Positions 49,859 to 57,805 of a DNA stretch of 64,000 nt are shown one piece after another. Position numbers and translations under genes: made by a program. This DNA is from Novosphingobium panipatense (GTDB lineage: Bacteria > Pseudomonadota > Alphaproteobacteria > Sphingomonadales > Sphingomonadaceae), in NCBI RefSeq assembly GCF_002149965.1, contig NZ_MSQB01000006.1, forward strand, positions 124,288-188,287, given 5' to 3'. How positions within the stretch are numbered: the stretch's first letter is position 1; every line of letters begins with the position of its first letter. The notes beneath the pieces were generated by a model, which was not told the origin of the DNA, ran no database searches, and worked only from the letters and a program-made list of their open reading frames with translations.

Positions 49859-50539
49859 ATGGTCATCGAAATTCCCGAGCTTTTCTCCGCTCCTGAAGTG
49901 CGCGAATTCCGCAAGGCGCTGGAAAGTGCCGACTGGACGGACGGCCGCGTCACCGCCGGTCACCGCGCCGCGCAGGTCAAGGAGAACGAACAGCTTCCTC
50001 TCGATCATCCGCTGGCCAAGGAACTAGCCGCCCGCGTGACCGCGCGCCTGATGCAAACGCCGCTGTTCATCGCCGCCGCCCTGCCGAGCCGCGTGCTCCA
50101 GCCTCGTTTCAGCCGCTATGACGGGCGCGGGCACTACGGCAATCACGTCGACAACGCGATCTTCCCGATCCCCGGCACCGGCGAACACTTGCGCAGCGAC
50201 ATATCGAGCACGCTGTTCCTCAGCGACCCGGACGAATACGACGGCGGGGAACTGAGGATCGAGGACATGTTCGGCACCCATTCCGTCAAGCTCCCGGCCG
50301 GGCATCTGATCGTCTATCCCGGCAGCAGCCTGCACCGCGTCGCGCCAGTGACGCGCGGTACGCGGTTCGTCTCGTTCTTCTGGACACAGAGCTTCGTGGC
50401 GGCACCCGAACGGCGGCGGCTGCTGCTGGAACTCGACGGGGCGATCCAGTCGGTAGCGACCGATCATCCCGAACATGGCTCCGTCGATACCCTGACGCAG
50501 GTCTATCACAACTTGCTGCGCCAGTGGTCCGCAACGTGA
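49859..50539 (+). CDS. piuC: PKHD-type Fe(II)/2-oxoglutarate hydroxylase (PiuC/YbiX)
   Basis: A 226-residue dioxygenase, the normal PiuC/YbiX length. The iron ligands are H96 and D98 (NHVDNAIF) and H159 (SSLHRVAPV), with R169 for 2-oxoglutarate (VTRGTRF). ATG 49859 follows AAGAGAAG; an in-frame ATG 18 bases earlier is less likely. PiuC genes regularly follow catecholate siderophore receptors and are iron-repressed; their substrate is not settled. The gene overlaps the next one by four bases (GTGA). Confidence 0.9.
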   Translation: MVIEIPELFSAPEVREFRKALESADWTDGRVTAGHRAAQVKENEQLPLDHPLAKELAARVTARLMQTPLFIAAALPSRVLQPRFSRYDGRGHYGNHVDNAIFPIPGTGEHLRSDISSTLFLSDPDEYDGGELRIEDMFGTHSVKLPAGHLIVYPGSSLHRVAPVTRGTRFVSFFWTQSFVAAPERRRLLLELDGAIQSVATDHPEHGSVDTLTQVYHNLLRQWSAT

Positions 50540-51657
50540 CCGACACGCCGCTTCCGCCGCTCACACAGATCCCGGCGGACCTGCGCAGCTTGGCCGATTA
50601 CGAGCGCCGCGCCCCTGCCCATCTCGCGCCGGAAGTCTGGCAGCACATTCAGGAAGGCTCGGGCACCGAGCAGACCCTGCGCGCCAATCGGGAGGTCTTC
50701 CCGCGCCTTGCCTTTCGTCCGCGCGCCATGGCCGACCTGCGCGGCGGCCATTCCGCCATCGCGCTTTTCGGCCGCCGCCACGCTGCGCCGCTGATGCTCG
50801 CGCCGCTGGCCTATCAGCGCCTGGCCCATCCCGACGGCGAACTGGCGGCAGTCCGCGCCGCCGCCGCGCTTGATACAGGCATGATCGTCAGCACGCTGTC
50901 GAGCGTCAGGCTGGAGGAGATTGCCGCCGCCGCCCATGCCTTTGCCCGCGAACTGGGCAAGCAGGCGCCGCCGCTCTGGTTCCAGCTCTACCTCCAACCG
51001 GAGCGCGAGCACAGCCTGGCCCTGCTGCACCGGGCCGAAGCGGCCGGATACGAGGCCATCGTGCTGACCATCGACGCCGCGATCAAGCCCTCGGGAATGG
51101 CATTGCCCCCCGGTGTCGTCGCGGCCAACCTTGCCGGCATGCCGCAAGCCCGCCAGACCGCAACGCCGGGCGGGCACATCCTGCTCGGCACGCCGCTTGC
51201 GGACCGGGCGCCGCGCTGGGAAGACCTCGCCTGGCTACGGGAAGAGACGCGCCTGCCGATCCTCATAAAAGGCATGGTCCTGGGCGAGGACGCCGCGCGC
51301 GCCGTGGACATGGGCGCGGACGGCCTGATCGTCTCCAACCACGGCGGCCGGGTGCTGGACGGATTGCCCAGCGCGCTCGACGTGATCGAAGAGCTTGCCG
51401 AGACGACCGAAGGGCGGGTGCCGCTGCTGATCGACGGTGGTTTTCGCTCCGGCACCGATATCGTCAAGGCATTGGCGCTCGGGGCATCGTCGGTGCTGAT
51501 CGGGCGCCCGCAGATGCATGCGCTGGCCGTCGCGGGAATGCCCGGCATGGCCCATGCCCTTCATCTCCTGCGCGCCGAACTGGAAGCGGCCATGGCGCAG
51601 CTCGGATGCGCGACCGTAGCCGAGATAGCGCGCGAAAAGCTCATCGACCGGCGATAG
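50536..51657 (+). CDS. FMN-dependent alpha-hydroxy-acid oxidase/dehydrogenase (lactate oxidase-like)
   Basis: A 373-residue TIM-barrel flavoenzyme starting at GTG 50536, which overlaps the piuC stop (GTG 50524 is an alternative). Family motifs: LAPLAYQRLAHPDGE, catalytic His/Arg in SNHGGRVLDG, and the FMN phosphate site LIDGGFRSGTDIVKALALGASSVLIGRP. It oxidises L-lactate or another 2-hydroxy acid to the 2-oxo acid. Coupling to piuC suggests a link to iron-limited metabolism, for example making 2-oxo acids (inference). Confidence 0.85.
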   Translation: MTDTPLPPLTQIPADLRSLADYERRAPAHLAPEVWQHIQEGSGTEQTLRANREVFPRLAFRPRAMADLRGGHSAIALFGRRHAAPLMLAPLAYQRLAHPDGELAAVRAAAALDTGMIVSTLSSVRLEEIAAAAHAFARELGKQAPPLWFQLYLQPEREHSLALLHRAEAAGYEAIVLTIDAAIKPSGMALPPGVVAANLAGMPQARQTATPGGHILLGTPLADRAPRWEDLAWLREETRLPILIKGMVLGEDAARAVDMGADGLIVSNHGGRVLDGLPSALDVIEELAETTEGRVPLLIDGGFRSGTDIVKALALGASSVLIGRPQMHALAVAGMPGMAHALHLLRAELEAAMAQLGCATVAEIAREKLIDRR

Positions 51658-51805
51658 CGCCGCCCGAAAGGCGCGCCCGCTCCTCTTGTGTAAATCCGAC
51701 CCGGCGCATTCGCGTCCTTGTTGCCCATGAAAGCGGGTAACAAGCGGAGCCTGACTGTCACCAATTAATACAAATTGCGACGCCCCAAGAAGCGCGAATT
51801 TTGTC

Positions 51806-54607
51806 ATGACAGCAACAAAACAACATGAGGGAATTACGAAGGTGGTGCGATTTCGTTTCGGCCTGTTGGCGTCGGCGGCACTGACGGCATGGCCTCTCGT
51901 CTCTGCGCATGCCCAGTCGAACCCCGGTTCGGCCCCAAGCCCGATCTCCAGTTCAGTCTCCAGTTCGTCATCCGATAGCGCGCCTGCTCCGGCACACGCG
52001 GCGGAAGAAGGCGGAGAGGAATTCGAAATCGTCGTCGCCGGCCAGAAGCCGCGCGGCTCGGTCATCGGAGACATCGCCCCGGAAGTGACGTTCAACTCGG
52101 GAGACGTGCGCGCGCTCGGCGTGTCCAGCGTCACCGAACTGCTGGAGGAACTGGCGCCTCAGACCGAAAGCGCGGGCGGCGGAGCGCCGGTCGTGCTGCT
52201 GGAAGGGCGCCGCATCGCCAGCTTCCGCGAAGTTGGCACGATCCCTACCGAGGCGATCCAGCGCGTCGAGATCCTGCCGGAGGAAGTCGCGCTCAAGTAC
52301 GGCTATTCCGCCACGCAGAAAGTCGTCAACATCGTGCTGCGCCAGCGCTTCCGCGCCTTCGCGGTCGAAGGCAGCGGCAAGCTCGGGACGCAGGGCGACG
52401 GCCTCGGCGTCAACACCAAGGGCGATTTCCTGGCGATCCGGCGCGGCGAGCGCGTGAACATCGACGCAAATTATTCCCATGCCAATCCGATCACCGAGGC
52501 GCAGCGCGGCCTGGCGACCAGCGGCGGAGACGGCAACAACCGCACCCTTCGCCCGGAATCCGAAGCCTTTACCCTGACGGGAACCTGGGCGAAGCCGCTT
52601 TCCAGCGTCTGGCTCGCGACGATCAACGGCGAGGCGACGACGACCGAGACCAGCGCCCTGCGTGGCAGCGCCGTGCCCTACGTTACAATTCCGGGCGGCA
52701 GCCCTTATGCCGACGGCCCCGATGACCAGACATTCCTGCCGACGGTCGACGGGCTGTCTCCCTTGCGCAATAGCAACAGCACCCAGACCGGGCACCTCGG
52801 CCTGACCCTCAACGGCAACACGCCGAAATGGCAGTGGACCGTTACCGGGAACTACGACCACAGCGACACCCGCTCGATCCAGCAGCGCCCGCTCAATCTG
52901 GCGGACTATGCCGCGGCCGTGGCTGCGGGCGATCCCCTGGCCGATCCCTCGCTTCCGGTGGCGGGCGCGTTCCTGGATTTCCAGCCCGTCAACCAGACCC
53001 GCAATTCCACCGACAGCGCCGAAGTCAATTTCGTTGCCACCACGTCGCCGCTGGACCTCCCGGCAGGCGCGGTGAACACGACTTTCAAGGTCAGTGGCAA
53101 TCTCGATCGCTCGAACAGCGCCGTCACGCGGCAGGGGCTGACGCAGGACACCAGCGTCGATCGCGATCAGGGCGAAGCCTCGGTGAATATCGATATTCCG
53201 ATCAGCAGCCGCGCGGTTCCTCTGTTTCCGGGCGCCGGGCGCATCTCGCTCAACGCCAATGCGGCAGTGCGCCAGATCGGTGACTTCGGGACGCTGCGCA
53301 CGTTGGGCGGCGGCATGACCTGGAACCCGACCAGCCAGTTCAGCCTGATCGCCAGCTACCGCGACGATCAGAATGCACCCACCGCCGCGCAGCTTGGCGG
53401 GGCCGTGATCACGACGGCCAATGTCGACATCTTCGACTACACCCGCGGCGAATCCGTTCGCGTGACGGCAGTGACCGGCGGCAATCCCGACCTCAAGGCC
53501 GCCAGCAAGCGCAATTTCCGCCTGGGCGGAACTTTCAGGCTCTCCGATCCGAACATCACGCTCAATCTGGACTACAACCGCACCTGGCAGCGCAACCAGG
53601 TCACCGCCCTTCCCGGCGCGACCCCCGCCGTGGTTGCGGCTTTCCCGGAGCGCTTCGCCCGCGATGCCGACGGCGAACTCGTCGCCGTGGACTTGCGCCC
53701 GATCAATATCGCCAGCGAAGACAAGTCGCAGCTGCGCATGGGCATTACCTTCACGAAATCGCTCAAGACGCCGCAATCACAGATCGACGCCATGCGCGAG
53801 AGCTTCCGTAAACGGTTCCCCGGCGGCTTTCCCGGCCGCCCGGACGGGGAAGGTGGACCACCGCCGCCGCCCCCGGGAGAGGGCGACAATGCCGCAGCAT
53901 CCCGCGACGGTGCGGGCGGTAACAGCACGGGAGACGCCTCCGCCCAGCCTTCTCGCAGCGCCGAAACCGGCGGCAACAGCGGTGTTGGCGGTGAAGGCCC
54001 CGGCGGCAGAGGCCCCGGCGGTGGTGGTCGCGGCTTCGGAGGCGGCGGCTTCGGCGGAGGAGGCGCGCGTGGCGGCCGCCTGACGTTTTCGCTCTATCAC
54101 ACCTGGGTCTTCTCCGATCGGGTCGTGCTGCGCGACGGTCAGCCGACTATCGACTTGCTCGACGGCGGCACCATCGGTGCCAGCAGCGGCGGCACGCCGC
54201 GCCACAAGCTGGAACTCCAGACCGGCTATTCCCAGAGCGGCCTCGGCATGCGGCTGACCGGAAGCTGGCAGAGCGGCACGACCGTGGACGGCGTGGAAGG
54301 CTATCCCACCACTCAGCTGCGCTTCGAGGATTTCGCGAAGTTCGATCTCAGGCTTTTCGCCGATCTTGGCCAGCAGCCGAAACTGGTGGACAAAGTGCCG
54401 TTCCTGCGCGGCTCTCGCCTGACGTTCTCCGTTTCGAACCTGTTCGACGCCCGCCAGAAAGTGCGCGACGGCAACGGCAATACGCCGCTCGCCTATTCGC
54501 CCTACTATCTCGATCCGGTCGGGCGCGCGTTCCAGATCACCTTCCGCAAGCTGTTCTTCACGGCGCCGGCGGGCGGCTCGGAGCGACAGCGCGGTAATCG
54601 TTTCTGA
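51806..54607 (+). CDS. TonB-dependent receptor with Pro/Gly-rich insertion
   Basis: A 933-residue outer-membrane receptor-like protein. The signal peptide follows a short basic N-terminus (FGLLASAALTAWPLVSAHAQ). The plug reads EIVVAGQKPRG...VVLLEGRRIASFREVGTIPTEAIQRVEILPEEVALKYGY, a divergent subfamily. Residues about 676-757 form a low-complexity Pro/Gly/Ser/Arg-rich stretch inside the barrel, probably an extended surface loop. The ATG at 51806 lacks a ribosome-binding site; GTG 51842, about 10 bases after GAGGG, may be the true start. No Fur box was seen upstream. The ligand is unknown. Confidence 0.87.
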   Translation: MTATKQHEGITKVVRFRFGLLASAALTAWPLVSAHAQSNPGSAPSPISSSVSSSSSDSAPAPAHAAEEGGEEFEIVVAGQKPRGSVIGDIAPEVTFNSGDVRALGVSSVTELLEELAPQTESAGGGAPVVLLEGRRIASFREVGTIPTEAIQRVEILPEEVALKYGYSATQKVVNIVLRQRFRAFAVEGSGKLGTQGDGLGVNTKGDFLAIRRGERVNIDANYSHANPITEAQRGLATSGGDGNNRTLRPESEAFTLTGTWAKPLSSVWLATINGEATTTETSALRGSAVPYVTIPGGSPYADGPDDQTFLPTVDGLSPLRNSNSTQTGHLGLTLNGNTPKWQWTVTGNYDHSDTRSIQQRPLNLADYAAAVAAGDPLADPSLPVAGAFLDFQPVNQTRNSTDSAEVNFVATTSPLDLPAGAVNTTFKVSGNLDRSNSAVTRQGLTQDTSVDRDQGEASVNIDIPISSRAVPLFPGAGRISLNANAAVRQIGDFGTLRTLGGGMTWNPTSQFSLIASYRDDQNAPTAAQLGGAVITTANVDIFDYTRGESVRVTAVTGGNPDLKAASKRNFRLGGTFRLSDPNITLNLDYNRTWQRNQVTALPGATPAVVAAFPERFARDADGELVAVDLRPINIASEDKSQLRMGITFTKSLKTPQSQIDAMRESFRKRFPGGFPGRPDGEGGPPPPPPGEGDNAAASRDGAGGNSTGDASAQPSRSAETGGNSGVGGEGPGGRGPGGGGRGFGGGGFGGGGARGGRLTFSLYHTWVFSDRVVLRDGQPTIDLLDGGTIGASSGGTPRHKLELQTGYSQSGLGMRLTGSWQSGTTVDGVEGYPTTQLRFEDFAKFDLRLFADLGQQPKLVDKVPFLRGSRLTFSVSNLFDARQKVRDGNGNTPLAYSPYYLDPVGRAFQITFRKLFFTAPAGGSERQRGNRF

Positions 54608-54618
54608 TCCTCGAAAAC

Positions 54619-54642
54619 GGTGGCGGCTTTCATGCTGCCACC
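54619..54642 (+). terminator. Hairpin after the Pro/Gly-rich TonB receptor
   Basis: Stem GGTGGCGGC / GCTGCCACC (one mismatch) with a six-base loop, 12 bases past the stop. No T run follows, so the terminator role is tentative. Confidence 0.45.
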
Positions 54643-54687
54643 ATCGAGCTGCGGCGGAGATCCGCGACGAAACTTCAGGCTAGTATT

Positions 54688-54706
54688 TGAGAATGATTTG
54701 CAATAG
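54688..54706. promoter_or_regulatory. Fur-box-like site before the 135-residue unknown gene
   Basis: TGAGAATGATTTGCAATAG matches the Fur-box pattern GATAATGATAATCATTATC in most half-site positions. It lies 30-48 bases before the ATG at 54736. Confidence 0.6.
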
Positions 54707-54735
54707 CATTGCATGGCGACCTGGAGAGCCCTGCG

Positions 54736-55143
54736 ATGACCTTTCATTTTCCCACGCCGTCCGGCCCGCCCGCCACCCTGCCGCCCAGCCTTTTAGTGGA
54801 TATCGCGCGCTGCTGGCACTTTGCCCGGCGCGACGGCATTCCCCCGCAGCCGAGCCTAGCCCTTCGCCTCGACACATTCGACTGCACCGTCCTCGCCCCG
54901 GTGATGGACAGCTTCTGCCTGCTCTTCGAATCGGCGCTGGGCAGACCGCTGCGGACGGGCAGGTCGCATAGCCTCTCGCAGGACGAACGCCTCATGGTGG
55001 CCCTGCTCGAAGGTCCTGAACTCCGCCGGGACGTGCTTCCTTGCGAGGAACCGCGCGGAACCTTGCTGGACCTTGCCATCCGCTCGACACGCGTGATGGT
55101 TGCCCTGACGCTTCGGCAGACGCGGCGCGTGCGGGAACGCTGA
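54736..55143 (+). CDS. Small protein of unknown function behind a Fur-like site
   Basis: A 135-residue soluble protein of unrecognised family. It has no signal peptide or membrane helix. The N-terminus is Pro-rich (HFPTPSGPPATLPPS), the middle (SLALRLDTFDCTVLAPVMDSFCLLFESALG) is hydrophobic and probably helical, and the C-terminus is Arg-rich (RQTRRVRER). GGAGAG lies seven bases before ATG 54736, and a Fur-box-like site is just upstream. An in-frame ATG at 54709 overlaps the box and is less likely. It may be an iron-starvation protein. It converges on parA, with three bases between the stops. Confidence 0.65.
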   Translation: MTFHFPTPSGPPATLPPSLLVDIARCWHFARRDGIPPQPSLALRLDTFDCTVLAPVMDSFCLLFESALGRPLRTGRSHSLSQDERLMVALLEGPELRRDVLPCEEPRGTLLDLAIRSTRVMVALTLRQTRRVRER

Positions 55144-55146
55144 CCT

Positions 55147-55989
55147 TTAACGTCGCCGATCGGCCAGTTTCGCCTCGATCGCGCGCCAGAGCCGCGCGAA
55201 ATGCTGGGCAGCGGGGCTCTGCGGCGAATGCGCGCCTACCGGCTGCTGCTGCACGGCACATTGCTCCACCGCGCTGGCATAAGGAATCGTCGGCCAGTTC
55301 GGATTCGCCTCGCGCGCCTGCTTGTGCAGGCCGCGCCGCAAGTCGAGCATCGACAGCACGGGCAGGATGGGAGGATGACGGCGGGTGTTTCCGGCGATCT
55401 CCCGCACCACCAGATCGAACGCCCTCGCCGACAGCGGCGACGGCGGCAGCGGCACGATCACCAGATCGGCGGCCCTGACCACTTGCGCGGAAAGCTCGTT
55501 CATGACCGGCGGGCAATCGAGGACGATCCGGGCGTAGTTTCCGGCCAGTTCCTCGGTCAGCTTGGCCAATCGCCTGCGCTTGCCGATGCGGACGAGCTGG
55601 GCATCGAGCGCGCGGATACTTTCGTCGGCGGGAAGGACATCCACTTTGTCCCAGGCGGTACGCTGGATAAGGCGCGCGGGCGACCTGTCGCGAGAGAACA
55701 CGTCTTCGGCCAGCCTCGAACCACTGGATTCCAGGCCGTAGAGAAAGCCCGAACCGCCCGCGGCGTCGAGGTCCCAGAGCAGGGTGGAATGCCCGTCCTG
55801 TGCCGAGCACCATGAAAGATTGGCGGCGAAAGTGGTCTTCCCCACCCCGCCCTTTACGCTGTAGATGGCGATCGTCGCGCTATCGGATGCAACGCTGCCG
55901 GAACCGTCCGCGTCGTCCACAGCGGAGAGCCTCGCCGGTTCCCGCGAAAGACCGGCTATCCGGGGTAACTTGTTCTTCTTTCCAGCCAC
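55147..55989 (-). CDS. ParA/MinD-family ATPase, orphan
   Basis: A 280-residue deviant-Walker ATPase: KGGVGKTT at residues 46-53, the LLWDLDAAGG Walker A' region, and the RIVLDCPPVMNE Walker B. A 35-residue polar N-terminal extension precedes the ATPase core. ParA-like proteins position DNA or protein cargo by ATP-dependent cycling. No parB or parS-like site (TGTTTCACGTGAAACA) is visible nearby, so its cargo is not chromosome origin DNA by this evidence. A large stem-loop lies between it and rpoZ. Confidence 0.87.
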   Translation of the reverse strand: MAGKKNKLPRIAGLSREPARLSAVDDADGSGSVASDSATIAIYSVKGGVGKTTFAANLSWCSAQDGHSTLLWDLDAAGGSGFLYGLESSGSRLAEDVFSRDRSPARLIQRTAWDKVDVLPADESIRALDAQLVRIGKRRRLAKLTEELAGNYARIVLDCPPVMNELSAQVVRAADLVIVPLPPSPLSARAFDLVVREIAGNTRRHPPILPVLSMLDLRRGLHKQAREANPNWPTIPYASAVEQCAVQQQPVGAHSPQSPAAQHFARLWRAIEAKLADRRR

Positions 55990-56077
55990 GCCCGGATCGT
56001 TGCCGGACAGCCGCGATCCGTCAACAGCGAACCTTGCGCAGGTCAGGAAAATACTGCCGCGCGGCCCAAACGGGCTC

Positions 56078-56135
56078 GGCCCGCGCTTCCGCTGGCCGAC
56101 CGGTTAACCGGTACGGTCGAGGAGAAGCGCGGGCC
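56078..56135. repeat. Compound stem-loop with a 14-base palindrome, between rpoZ and parA
   Basis: A perfect 12-bp outer stem (GGCCCGCGCTTC 56078-56089 with 56124-56135) encloses CGACCG...CGGTCG and a perfect 14-base palindrome ACCGGTTAACCGGT (56099-56112). It stands 45 bases after the rpoZ stop and about 90 bases before parA on the minus strand. It may end the rpoZ transcript, but no T run follows and the inner palindrome looks like a protein-binding site. Confidence 0.6.
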
Positions 56136-56180
56136 GATGCCGCAAGACTCGAGATCGAGCGCGGATTTCTCCGCTATCGA

Positions 56181-56525
56181 TCAGCCGTCGTAGTCGCCGC
56201 CCAGCGAAGTATTGCGGGTGGGCGCCGAGGCCGTGATACGCAGGGCTTCGGCCGACTGGCTGAGCGAGCCGATCTCGTCCATCTCGTCGTCGTCGTCCGG
56301 CAGGACGCGCTGCATCGAGGTGACGAGCGTTTCCTTGAGGTTGGCCGGGGTGACGGTCTGCTCGGCGATTTCGCGCAGGGCGACAACCGGGTTCTTGTCG
56401 CGGTCACGCTCGAGCGTAAGCTCGGCGCCGCCCGAAATCTCGCGCGCACGCTGTGCGGCCAGAAGGACCAGATCGAAGCGGTTGGGGATCTTGTCGACGC
56501 AATCTTCGACGGTAACGCGCGCCAT
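56181..56525 (-). CDS. rpoZ: RNA polymerase omega subunit
   Basis: A 114-residue omega subunit. The opening [31 protein letters not shown] is the canonical start of alphaproteobacterial RpoZ, followed by [11 protein letters not shown]. The C-terminal half is acidic ([10 protein letters not shown]) and variable, as usual in the class. The ATG at 56525 has GGAG nine bases ahead. Omega aids assembly of RNA polymerase and binds ppGpp in many proteobacteria. The gene stands 78 bases after tag, probably with its own promoter in that gap. The usual neighbour spoT/rel is not in view. Confidence 0.95.
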   Translation of the reverse strand: MARVTVEDCVDKIPNRFDLVLLAAQRAREISGGAELTLERDRDKNPVVALREIAEQTVTPANLKETLVTSMQRVLPDDDDEMDEIGSLSQSAEALRITASAPTRNTSLGGDYDG

Positions 56526-56603
56526 GGGCACTCCGTATGAAATCTGGTGGATCGGTAAACTCCGCCCGATAAGCGAGGGTCGGAGGAAAGTCAAGAAATC
56601 CGC

Positions 56604-57164
56604 TTAGAGGGAAACGGCTTCACGCCGAAAGCACTCGGTTTCGTGATCGTTGATGACGCCGACCGCCTGCAACCAGGCATGGACGACCACCGGCCCGACG
56701 AAGCTGAAACCCCGCTTCTTGAGCGCCGCCGAAAGGGCGTCGCCCGCCAAGGACCGAGCCGCGCTGCCGGTGCCGTCGCCCATGCGAGGCTCTCCGTCCA
56801 CGAAGGACCACACGAAATCGGAGAAGTCCTCGCCCTCCTCCGCCATGGCCAGAAAGCCACGCGCATTGCGGATCGTCGCCTCGATCTTGGCGCGGGCGCG
56901 GACGATACCGGCATCCGCCATCAGGCGCTCTATCTCGGCAGGCCCATATCCGGTAATGCGCCGGGGATCGAAGTCTTCGAACGCGGCCCGAAAGGCATCG
57001 CGCTTATGGAGGATCGTCCGCCAGGACAGGCCCGCCTGGAAAGTATCCAGCACCAGCTTCTCCCAGAGTGCGCGCGAATCGCGAACGGGCACGCCCCATT
57101 CCTCGTCGTGATAGGCCTGCATAAGGGCATCGCTTCCCGCCCAGCGACAGCGGTGCATCGTCAT
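56604..57164 (-). CDS. tag: DNA-3-methyladenine glycosylase I
   Basis: A 186-residue Tag glycosylase. The opening HRCRWAGSDALMQAYHDEEWG holds the Cys/His of the zinc snap and the catalytic-pocket Glu/Trp region, and LDTFQAGLSWRTILHKRDAFR is diagnostic. It removes 3-methyladenine from alkylated DNA. Its ATG (57164) overlaps the alkB stop by one base (TAATG), with AAGG about seven bases upstream inside alkB, so the two are translationally coupled. Confidence 0.93.
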   Translation of the reverse strand: MTMHRCRWAGSDALMQAYHDEEWGVPVRDSRALWEKLVLDTFQAGLSWRTILHKRDAFRAAFEDFDPRRITGYGPAEIERLMADAGIVRARAKIEATIRNARGFLAMAEEGEDFSDFVWSFVDGEPRMGDGTGSAARSLAGDALSAALKKRGFSFVGPVVVHAWLQAVGVINDHETECFRREAVSL

Positions 57165-57805
57165 TATCGTGCCTTTCGGAAGGTGAGGTTGTAGCGCCAG
57201 GCGCCGGCAAGGGAATGACGTCCACGCTCCACGCCGTCCAGGCCGTGGAACATCATGCGCGAAGGTCCGCCCCATACCACGACATCGCCGTGATGCACCC
57301 TGTGGCGCACCGCCCGGTCGCGGCGAGAAGGACCGCCCCACAGGAACGAGGCCGAGAGCCCCAGCGATACGGAAACGATAGGCGCGTCGTGGTCGCGCTC
57401 GTCCATGTCCTGGTGGAGCGACAGGCGGGTATCGGCATCGTAGCGGTTGACGAGGCAGGCGTCGGGCACGAAGTCCGCATAGCCCGCCCGTTCGGCAGCC
57501 CGCGCGGCAAGAGAGCGGAAAATGTCCGGGATCGCGGGCCACGGCTTTCCGGTCTCGGGATCGAGCGCCTGATAGCGATAGCCCCTGCGGTCGCTGACCC
57601 ATCCGGTCTCTCCGCAATTGAACATGGCCACGGCAAGACGGCCTCTGCTGCGCGTGGTCATGTGGCGAAACGGCGAGATCGCTTCCAGCCTCGGGATCTC
57701 ATCCAGCAGGGCGCCCCCTTCGGCCAGTGCAAAGCCGCCCAGAAGCACGGCGCCGGGCGCAAGTGGCACCGCGGTGCGGCTATCGGAAAACAGGTCAGGC
57801 TGCAT
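57164..57805 (-). CDS. alkB: AlkB alpha-ketoglutarate-dependent DNA/RNA dealkylase
   Basis: A 213-residue protein collinear with E. coli AlkB. Iron ligands H131, D133 and H187, and 2-oxoglutarate arginines R204 and R210 (RYNLTFR) fall at the same numbers, as do N120 and Y122. It oxidatively removes methyl groups from 1-methyladenine and 3-methylcytosine. It overlaps the upstream oxygenase gene by 11 bases and tag by one, making a three-gene alkylation-repair operon. Confidence 0.93.
   Translation of the reverse strand: MQPDLFSDSRTAVPLAPGAVLLGGFALAEGGALLDEIPRLEAISPFRHMTTRSRGRLAVAMFNCGETGWVSDRRGYRYQALDPETGKPWPAIPDIFRSLAARAAERAGYADFVPDACLVNRYDADTRLSLHQDMDERDHDAPIVSVSLGLSASFLWGGPSRRDRAVRHRVHHGDVVVWGGPSRMMFHGLDGVERGRHSLAGAWRYNLTFRKAR

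Noticed and set aside
55990..56180. parS-like centromere near the ParA gene
   Set aside because: The palindrome ACCGGTTAACCGGT does not resemble the parS consensus and no parB is present.
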